From NCBI RefSeq assembly GCF_024679245.1, contig NW_027125108.1, forward strand, positions 1 through 64,000: a stretch of DNA of 64,000 bases, written 5' to 3'. Both the position numbers and the translations under genes were made by a program. The notes under the pieces are model-generated. The model was not told where the DNA came from. It made no database searches and saw only the letters and a program-made list of their open reading frames with translations. Shown piece after piece: positions 1 through 8,331 of the stretch. How positions within the stretch are numbered: the stretch's first letter is position 1; each line of letters opens with the position of its first letter. The stretch comes from Pseudorasbora parva. Its lineage: Eukaryota > Chordata > Actinopteri > Cypriniformes > Gobionidae.

Positions 1-456
1 TAAGGGATCGGATGAACGATCTCCGTTTTGGCGGGAAAAAAATCCTCCAGGAAAAGTCCCATAGACTTAACATTGGCAGTACTGTGTGAGATCATATATT
101 CGGATCAGAAGGTCGTACAGACTTGAGGGTGGGCTCTTTTGACTCGGCCTATCAAGCAGACAATCAGTAGTGACATCACAACTTCATAGCCACTCCCTAG
201 CAACCATTTAAACCACCCTAGCAACCGTATTTCAACATTAATAAGCCATATCTCAGTACCAGACCATTGTACACATACAGAGTTGGGCTCTTTTGACTCA
301 GACTGACAACTACTCTATGAATATCACCCCTTAAACTGTTTAAGCACACCATAGCAACCATTTACACCACCCTAGCAACCATACAGACACATTAATAAGC
401 CATATCTCAACTCCACAACATCATACAGACATGGGGCTGTCTTATTTTCCATAACC
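1..456 (+). repeat. A unit, partial (left edge of window)
   Basis: The 3' two thirds of an A-type repeat, cut by the window start. It aligns with 651-1110 and with the 655-bp units further right. It carries the conserved 'cccatagacttaacattggc' segment, two 'gggctcttttgactc' segments and TAGCAACC boxes. No credible coding capacity. Confidence 0.85.
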
Positions 457-1110
457 GGGCCCCGAGTTTTGCCACGGCAAGCACCACTCACAATTTCTTC
501 AGGAATTGTACTTTCTAGTATTGTAAATACTATTCACTTTTTCAAAACTTTGGCACGCTACTCCTCCGGCACCGTTTGTCACAGACCCACGGGTGAGGTG
601 TCAAATCGACCGACTTATTGAGGAGAGGTGTGCTATGTCTTTTCTAAGGGATCGGATGAACGATCTCCGTTTTGGCGGGAAAAAAATCGTCCCGGAAAAG
701 TCCCATAGACTTAACATTGGCAGTACTGTGTGAGATCATATATTCGGATCAGAAGGTCGTAGAGACTCGAGGGTGGGCTCTTTTGACTCGTCCTATCAAG
801 CAGACAATCAGTAGTGACATCACAACTTCATAGCCACTCCCTAGCAACCATTTAAACAACCCTAGCAACCGTATTTCAACATTAATAAGCCATATCTCAG
901 TACCAGACCATTGTACACATACAGAGTTGGGCTCTTTTGACTCAGACTGACAACTACTCTATAAATATCACCTCTTAAACTGTATGGCCACACCATAGCA
1001 ACCAATTAGACCACCCTAGCAACCATACAGACACATTAATAAGCCATATCTCAACTCCACAACATCTTACAGACATGGGGCTGACTTATTTTGCAGTCTC
1101 TTGCATAACA
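457..1110 (+). repeat. A unit (654 bp, diverged variant)
   Basis: Begins at GGGCCCCGAG and ends just before the next GGGCCCCGAG. It carries the head hairpin, then the perfect small palindrome TAGTATT-GTA-AATACTA, then the A body. It differs from the 655-bp consensus at scattered sites (for example 'gtgaggtgtc' for 'atgaggtgtc', and 'atcgtcccgg' for 'atcctcccgg'), so it belongs to an older or separate subfamily, similar to the unit at 48377. Confidence 0.85.
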
Positions 1111-2474
1111 GGGCCCCGAGTTTTGCCACGGCAAGCACCACTCACAATTTCTTCAGGAATTGTACTTTCTAGTTAGTGGTGCTTGCGTAGCAAGGCATCA
1201 CTATTGTTCTCCACCATACTTATTATTATTAGTGGTGCTTGCGGTAGCAAGGCATCACTATTGTTCTCCACCATACTTATTAGTGGTGCTTGCGGTAGCA
1301 AGGCATCACTATTGTTCTCCACCATACTTATTATTATTATTATTATTCTTCCGACCACGTATTTCGGCGCGCTTCTCCTCACACAAATTTTGTCAAACCC
1401 CAACCACTAAATAGCCAAAGTCGGCGGCCTATACGGGAATGGTGTGCTATATCTCTGCTAAGGGATCGGGGGTACGGGTTTCGCCCCAGGGGTGCAAACG
1501 TAGCCCAAAAGTGCCATAGACGATTGATGGGGCGAAACTTTGACACCTCGTAGCTCCGAGCGAGGATCTCAAACACACACATATATTACACGAAAATTGA
1601 AGGGGCTCATAGGATCTCTCAGCACACACATCTCAAAGGGGTGTAAGTTGTACCCCTGGGGTGCTAGAGCTCCCCAAAAATCGAAAAATTGTCCCATAGA
1701 CTTAACATGGGGAGGGTTGACCCATGAAACGCATGCAACGCATGCGTTTCTCCTACTATGGTAAATCCCATAGGGATTTTGTATTGAGCATAGCTCTGTT
1801 TCACAGACTCACAGAGACAAGGGGGTGGGCCCAATCTACTTAGACAACCAATCACTATCTCAGGATCATGATGATGCTATTAAGCCACGCCCTAGCAACC
1901 GTTTAGAGCTCCCTAACAACCGATCCCATAGACTTCCATTGAAAGAGATCAAAGGGATATCTCTGGATAGGAGTGTCATACAAACATGAGGGTGGGTTTG
2001 ATTGACTCAGGGCATCAACGGCCAATCACAAATCACCCTCAACACCTCCTAGCCACGCCCTAGCAACCATTATCGAGCACCCTAACAACCCAAATCCACA
2101 GTGTGTATCTTCATATCTGAACATCATAGAGACACAGGGGTTGGTTTTTATCATTCATACTGGCAAGGGGATTTTGGAGAATCATTATGGGATGGTGCCA
2201 AGCCACTCCATAGCAACCAAACAGAGTACCTTAGCAACCGTTCAGATCTCTGCATCAGAAAATCGTACAGACACGGGGGTTGGTTTATATCATTCATACT
2301 GGCAAGGGGATTTTGGGATATCATTATGGGATGGTGCTAAGCCACTCCATAGCAACCAAACAGAGTACCCTAGCAACCGTTCAGATCTCTACATCAGAAA
2401 ACCGTAGAGACATGGGGGTTGGCTTATATCATTCATACTGGCAAGGTGATTTTGGGGTATCATTATGGGATGCT
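1111..2474 (+). repeat. B unit, head and body
   Basis: Starts with the same GGGCCCCGAG head as A units but continues with 'ttagtggtgcttgc', which closes a hairpin with the upstream GCAAGCACCACT. A TTATT microsatellite, the B body and three copies of a 139-bp subrepeat (about 2136, 2275 and 2414; core 'catactggcaaggggatttt') follow. The palindrome with arms GAAACGCATGC and GCATGCGTTTC is present near 1727-1751. Short open frames here recur in every B unit in several frames and are not genes. Confidence 0.85.
1150..1341 (+). repeat. Triplicated hairpin arm in the B head
   Basis: The segment 'agtggtgcttgc' to 'ccaccatacttatta' (about 51-55 bp) occurs three times in a row (about 1176, 1231 and 1282). 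Most B units have one copy, while those at 19412, 31161 and 53779 have two. Each copy carries the 3' arm complementary to GCAAGCACCACT, so one 5' arm has three possible partners. Confidence 0.85.
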
Positions 2475-4190
2475 GCCACTCCATAGCAACCACCCAGAAT
2501 ACCCTAGCAACCACATAGCAACGTCATAGCAACCACCCAGAACACCATAGCAACTGCCTAGCAACCACCTAGCAACGCCCTAGCAACCACCCAGAACACC
2601 CTAGCAACCGCCTAGCAACACCCTAGCAACGCCCTAGCAACCACCCAGAGCACCCTAGCAACCGCCTAGCAACGCCCTAGCAACCACCCAGAACACCATA
2701 GCAACTGCCTAGCAACCACCTAGCAACGCCCTAGCAACCACCCAGAACACCCTAGCAACCGCCTAGCAACACCCTAGCAACGCCCTAGCAACCACCCAGA
2801 GCACCCTAGCAACCGCCTAACAACGCCCTAGCAACCACCCAGAACACCATAGCAACTGCCTAGCAACCACCTAGCAACGCCCTAGCAACCACATAGCAAC
2901 GTCCTAGCAACCACCCAGAACACCCTAGCAACCGCCTAGCAACCACCCGGAATACCTTATCAACTGCCTAGCAACGCCCTAGCAACCACCCAGAACACCC
3001 TAGCAACCGCCTAGCAACACCCTAGCAACGCCCTAGCAACCACCCAGAGCACCCTAGCAACCGCCTAGCAACGCCCTAGCAACCACCCAGAACACCATAG
3101 CAACTGCCTAGCAACCACCTAGCAACGCCCTAGCAACCACCCAGAACACCCTAGCAACCGCCTAGCAACACCCTAGCAACGCCCTAGCAACCACCCAGAG
3201 CACCCTAGCAACCGCCTAACAACGCCCTAGCAACCACCCAGAACACCATAGCAACTGCCTAGCAACCACCTAGCAACGCCCTAGCAACCACATAGCAACG
3301 TCCTAGCAACCACCCAGAACACCCTAGCAACCGCCTAGCAACCACCCGGAATACCTTATCAACTGCCTAGCAACGCCCTAGCAACCACCCAGAACACCCT
3401 AGCAACCGCCTAGCAACACCCTAGCAACGCCCTAGCAACCACCCAGAGCACCCTAGCAACCGCCTAGCAACGCCCTAGCAACCACCCAGAACACCATAGC
3501 AACTGCCTAGCAACCACCTAGCAACGCCCTAGCAACCACCCAGAACACCCTAGCAACCGCCTAGCAACACCCTAGCAACGCCCTAGCAACCACCCAGAGC
3601 ACCCTAGCAACCGCCTAACAACGCCCTAGCAACCACCCAGAACACCATAGCAACTGCCTAGCAACCACCTAGCAACGCCCTAGCAACCACATAGCAACGT
3701 CCTAGCAACCACCCAGAACACCCTAGCAACCGCCTAGCAACCACCCGGAATACCTTATCAACTGCCTAGCAACCGCCTAGAAATGCCCTAGCAACCACCC
3801 AGGATACCCTAGCAACCACCCAGCAACCCCCTAGCAACCACCCAGAATACCATAGCAACTGCACAGCGAAGCCCTATCAACCAAACACAATACCTTAGCA
3901 ACCACCCAACAATGAACTAGCAACCATCTACAATACCTTAGCAACCGCCTATCAACTCCCTAGTAACAACCTTGAACACCTTAGCGACTGCCTTGCAACC
4001 ACCCAGAACATTTAGCAACTGCATAGAAAATATACAGAAAATCTTAGCAACCACATAGCAACACCTTAATAACAACCTAAAACCTCTTAACAGTTGAGCA
4101 ACACCCTTACATCCACCCAGTTTACTATAGCAACCACTTATCAAAACCCTAGTAATCATTTACATTACCCTAGTGACGGTGTAACAACTT
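2475..4190 (+). repeat. TAGCAACC minisatellite, degenerating rightward
   Basis: Tandem 10-16 bp units built on 'ctagcaacc', with variants such as 'acccagaacaccctagcaac'. The centre is regular. From about 3780 the units become increasingly divergent, and they stop near 4190 at the edge of the Helentron 5' flank. The degenerate tail aligns with 58620-59010 upstream of Helentron copy 2. Confidence 0.95.
2691..3780 (+). repeat. 399-bp higher-order repeat within the minisatellite
   Basis: Three marker variants each recur at 399-bp spacing: 'agaacaccatagcaactgcc' at 2841, 3240 and 3639; 'gcctaacaacg' near 2816, 3215 and 3614; and 'cacccggaataccttatc' near 2945, 3344 and 3743. This is a nested higher-order repeat with nearly three full copies. 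Confidence 0.9.
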
Positions 4191-4430
4191 TAAAAAAAAA
4201 TGTTCTGCTGTTTACTTAATACATTTAGGCCTTCATTTTTTATAGATTTTTTTTAGAATGTGCATTCTTTACATATATCACACGTTATAATCTTATATAC
4301 ACCCCCTGTTGTATTATTTATATTATATTAATGAAAGAGGATGACGATTTCCTGCTTAATGTAAGTATAGCAGGGTGAACTTATATAAAGGTAATGGGAG
4401 TTATAATTTTTGGAAAAAACATTACTGTAA

Positions 4431-4445
4431 TACAACTACTACTGA

Positions 4446-4486
<41 letters not shown>

Positions 4487-4576
4487 ATAATAATCATAAT
4501 CATAATCATAATCATAATCATAATTATAATCATAATCATAATCATAATCATAATCATAATAATAATAATAATAAAA
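4431..4576 (+). repeat. Compound microsatellite (ACT)n and (ATAATC)n
   Basis: About 15 ACT triplets are followed by ATAATC hexamers and AAT triplets. Flanks 'tttttggaaaaaac' and 'aaaatgttccacttctgaat' are the same as around the microsatellite at 59237-59374 in copy 2, but the repeated motifs differ. Apparent poly-T/H/N or poly-I open frames here are repeat artefacts. Confidence 0.95.
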
Positions 4577-4854
4577 TGTTCCACTTCTGAATTTACTACT
4601 TTTTGTAAGAGGAAGCAAATACAGGGAGCTGGATTATGGCTGATAGAGGTGTCAAATTACCATCACTCTCTCAGTAAGTTTAATACAGACCTATCACTTT
4701 AAAAAAAAAAAAAAAAAAAACAGTATAAAATAATATATTTGGAGTATGGTGATCGAAATGTACATTATTTTTATGATTTATATAACATAATTATTATATT
4801 GTATGTCTTAATGTTCTCATCATCTTTAAAAAAGGCCCAAAGTGAAGAAAAAGT

Positions 4855-4953
4855 CATTTTATTGGTTGTCCAATCAAAGCTCGCTGCTGATTGGCTGGCG
4901 GCACCAACGAGCACGAGCTCTGACTGAAGCTCGTTCCACTCTCATCTCCTGAG
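4855..4953 (+). promoter_or_regulatory. CCAAT-rich promoter-like block and first leader exon
   Basis: Contains ATTGG at 4861-4865, CCAAT at 4870-4874 and ATTGG at 4890-4894, which are NF-Y-type boxes. A splice-donor-like 'cctgag|gtaagc' follows with the exon end at 4953. The block is nearly unchanged in copy 2 (about 59652-59750), although sequence just outside it differs more. I infer a polymerase II promoter with the transcription start between the CCAAT cluster and 4953. No clear TATA box is seen. Confidence 0.5.
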
Positions 4954-5741
4954 GTAAGCGAAATGGCTGTTCTCATATATGCTGCGCTATAAACCCTTGA
5001 AATGTCACATATAGCTCTTTATTTTCATATAATGTTATTACTATTAATCCTATTATAATATGAGGTATATATTTTATCGTTTTTGTTGACATTGAAGGTA
5101 CCTTTTTGTCTGTAGATGGTAATGTGTATAACTTCAAGTAATTTCTATGGCTAGCCACTCATCTATTTTTGTGTGTAAAACATAAAATCATGTTGTGTGT
5201 GTGTTTGATGAATATAAATCCTTTAGCCTACATTCATGAGTGAGCTAGAAGTGTAACTTATGTTAACATTAGGCTGAACGTTTTTCACTTTGGCACTTAT
5301 ATTAAGCTGCAGCTTCCACGATGGTAGTGTATGTAATATGTTAGCCGTTTGTTGTATTTTACATGCATATATTACAACGAGAAGTGTCGATTGCTGCATT
5401 TATATCCGTTTTTGTCGATCAAAGCAAGTCGATTGACCGTGCATTGGTGAGTTTAGTAACGCTTTGTCCAATCGAATGCGGCTAAGTTAGTCACCGGTGA
5501 ATAAATCCGATGAGGCCTCTGTTACACATTCGCTGACAGAGTTCTCTAATTATAAACAATAAAGTATAAATATATGATGTATGTAATTCACTGTGCAGTG
5601 TACATGGCTTTATTGAATACGACAGGAGTTTGTGTGAGAGCTTATGACAGAGTTGAACTTTTTGATTTCGCGCCGTGCGATCACGTGGTACATGCAGTAG
5701 AAGTCCGCGCTGTCGATTTGAATGGGGTGCGGCTCTATCCG

Positions 5742-5829
5742 CTCCCCACTTCACTAGTCAGGGCACTGACTTGGACATAAGTCAATGGTCTGACTCCCTT
5801 ATCAGTGCCCTTACCACTGAACTAGGGAG
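5742..5829. repeat. Long imperfect hairpin in the Helentron leader
   Basis: The left arm (about 5742-5770, 'cagggcactga' at its inner end) pairs with the right arm (about 5801-5829, ending 'gaactagggag'). Arms are about 29 bp with a 30-bp loop. In copy 2 (about 60542-60631) pairing is better, with 3 to 4 mismatches. It may be a structural element or a small inserted foldback repeat. Confidence 0.7.
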
Positions 5830-6369
5830 TTGATTGAAACGCACCCTTGGGTTTGTGAAGAGACAGCCGCTTTGCTGTATTCGCAGCCATTTTGTTTTTC
5901 TTTAAATAGTAATGCATAAACCTATGCGCATAACGCATTGATGTGGCGACATTCACATCGCCATTTTATTTTGGGAAGTGATGGAGAGATGACATCCATT
6001 TTCTTGTGCTATTCTTAAGTGTAACTTACCAATACGATATAAAATCACTATATTTTAGTTCAGTAATAGTTAGGAGATATTTTTTTATTATAATACATAA
6101 TATTTGTCCAATAATTAGTGTCCATTCATGACATTGTAATGTTTTTATTACTTATATTACAATTACATTAAATGTATTTAGACATTTAAATATTTTAAAG
6201 ATTTTTAGAAATGAAATTAGCAACAACACAGAGATTTTAAAGCATAAATGTAAAAAAAAACAAAAAACAAAATCCAGTTTTATCAATCTTTGCCATTCAA
6301 TTTAAAGTCACAGGGGTTGTAAGTGTGGTGTTGTAAGTCCCTTCTATGACTTTTCTTTCTCTGTTTCAG

Positions 6370-6400
6370 AATACTTTCACAAACCTTCCTGACCTTTGAG
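6370..6400 (+). other. Putative 5' leader exon (31 bp)
   Basis: Bounded by acceptor 'ctctgtttcag' and donor 'gag|gtaagac'. Copy 2 has the same 31-bp exon at 61159-61189 with one difference, while neighbouring intron sequence has indels. Noncoding. Confidence 0.5.
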
Positions 6401-6790
6401 GTAAGACTTTAATTAGTGACATGACCACACATACAAAAAGATTTGACTTGATAAGGAAATAATTATAGTTTAAAATAAAATAAAATAGGGTCACAGAAAC
6501 TATACAAATTAAATCTGTTTTGATTATACCACAAATAATTAAGACACACAGCACCCATCCGTTCTCCAAACCACTTTTTCAATATAGAGATGCTGGAGCT
6601 TATCCCAGTATCTCTTGTGGTAAATCTGATAGGTGACCAGTTCATCTCATCTTTACACTGCATATTTGATATACAGCTTCTAAATTATATTCTATATAGA
6701 TAAAATATATAATTATTATTTAACATGCAAACAAGTTATGCATAGTTGACTTGAGTTAAGTTGTCATTTTGTTGCCATGTTCTTTTTCAG

Positions 6791-6835
6791 ACTGACTGAT
6801 CAGAGCACGACCTGCATCTTCTGCTGCACGCCTTG
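6791..6835 (+). other. Putative 5' leader exon (45 bp)
   Basis: Acceptor 'ttctttttcag' precedes 'actgactgatcagagcacg', and donor 'cttg|gtcagt' follows. Copy 2 has the same 45 bp at 61570-61614 with one substitution. Noncoding; assigned from splice signals and conservation. Confidence 0.45.
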
Positions 6836-6947
6836 GTCAGTATTAATATGGTTTAGAGCAATATTTTAAAAAAATATTTCATCACACCACCATAATTGTA
6901 GTTCCTGTGACCTAATATGTCCGTTTCTATTTGTGTTTCTTTTTTAG

Positions 6948-7030
6948 GTTCCTTGTGTCTTGCTGTTTTACACGGGGAGCAGTTCATTTGTTCTTTCTAC
7001 TTCTTTACTTAAAAAAAAACACATTAAAGC
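6948..7030 (+). other. Possible alternative or terminal leader exon
   Basis: Acceptor 'tgtttcttttttag' precedes 'gttccttgtgtcttgctg'. No good donor is seen, but an A run and ATTAAA follow near 7020, which could be a weak polyadenylation signal. The region is conserved in copy 2 from about 61729. Role uncertain. Confidence 0.25.
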
Positions 7031-7340
7031 TGTTATTGTAGTTTTTTCTATAATCTTCTTTCTTTTAAATTTATTTCTTTTAAGTTTATTTTGAATATTT
7101 GAATAGACAGTTGTTTATTTTATATTTTTTTAATTACATTTCTAAATCTTAACTTGTTCTTTTAAGCTTGTATTACACTCATACGGAGAACAGTTCATTT
7201 CACTATACTTTTATTGTTCTTTTCTTAACAAAACAAAACAAAAAAAAATACAAAAAAACCTTCACAAATACACAGTGTATATTTCTTTGTTGTTTAACTG
7301 TTTTTTCTACCTGAGAGTACTGCAGGTTTTCTCTTTTCAG

Positions 7341-7374
7341 GCTCATCAGCTGTTACATCGGGAGGACTTTCAAA
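7341..7374 (+). other. Putative 5' leader exon (34 bp)
   Basis: Acceptor 'tctcttttcag' and strong donor 'aaa|gtaagt'. Copy 2 has a matching 34-bp exon at 62111-62144. Probably the last untranslated exon before the coding exon at 7625, whose acceptor is 'atattttaaag'. Confidence 0.5.
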
Positions 7375-7625
7375 GTAAGTCCCTGTTAAAGTGAGAATGT
7401 CCTGTTAAAATGAATTTGACTAACAAAGAAAGGTATTTCAATATGCATTAATTTTGAGGATTAAAAATAAATAATCATTGGTTATGTTTAATGATTTTAG
7501 ACTTTAAAGTAAGCTCTGTACTTTTATTAGTTACTAAGTTCACTCAAATTTGTGAGTTAATCTGATAAATTTGTCGTGATTAATTTTTTTGTCTTATTTC
7601 TTTTTATCTCTTGATATTTTAAAGG

Positions 7626-8252
7626 ATGCCGCGGAAAGGAAAGAGAGCTAGGGCCCAACAAACACGTCGGCAAAAGGAGGACCTGAAGGATCAACTCTCC
7701 ACGACTGACAAGGTACTGTTGATATTGTCAAATTACACACTCATTCATTCTCTCACACACTCACACTCACATACTATTGCTATCACTCTCTCTCACTATC
7801 ACTCTCACACACCATCACTCTGACACTCACTTACTCTCTCACTCATTTATTCATTCTCACACTCGCTCATTCTTACACTCAGATACATTCAATCAGTCAC
7901 TCACACACTTATTCATTCTCTCTTTCTCTCAGACACACACACACACACACACATTTATTCATTGTCACACACACATACACACACATGTCTGGTGCGCTAT
8001 CTTTCTGGGGACTCACCATAGACGTAATGTTTTATATGCTGTACAAACCATATATTTTATCCCCCTACACTGCCCCTGCCCCTAAACACATCACATCACA
8101 GGAAACTTTCTGCATTTACATTTTCAAAAGAATTCATTCTGTATGATTTATAAGCGTTTGTACCCATTAGGGCCTCAATTTAGGTCCCCACAGTGACACG
8201 TGTCCCCATGAGTCTGTGTGCATTCAGGTTGAAGTCCCCACCAGGCTAGAAC

Positions 8253-8331
<79 letters not shown>

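Larger units (their letters stand above)
4191..7624 (+). other. 5' noncoding region of Helentron copy 1
   Basis: AT-rich sequence with no credible open frame. It aligns through its full length with 59011-62369 upstream of copy 2, with small indels. It contains a microsatellite, a promoter-like block, a long imperfect hairpin and several splice-bounded short exons, described separately. The shared extent shows it is part of the duplicated unit. Whether all of it lies inside the transposon termini cannot be decided here. Confidence 0.75.

Noticed and set aside
2475..4190. Telomeric or subtelomeric repeat
   Set aside because: The unit is TAGCAACC-based and not TTAGGG/CCCTAA. Fragments such as 'accctagc' only superficially resemble it.
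4375..4702. Poly-Thr/Asn/His and poly-Ile frames
   Set aside because: They are direct translations of ACT and ATAATC microsatellites.
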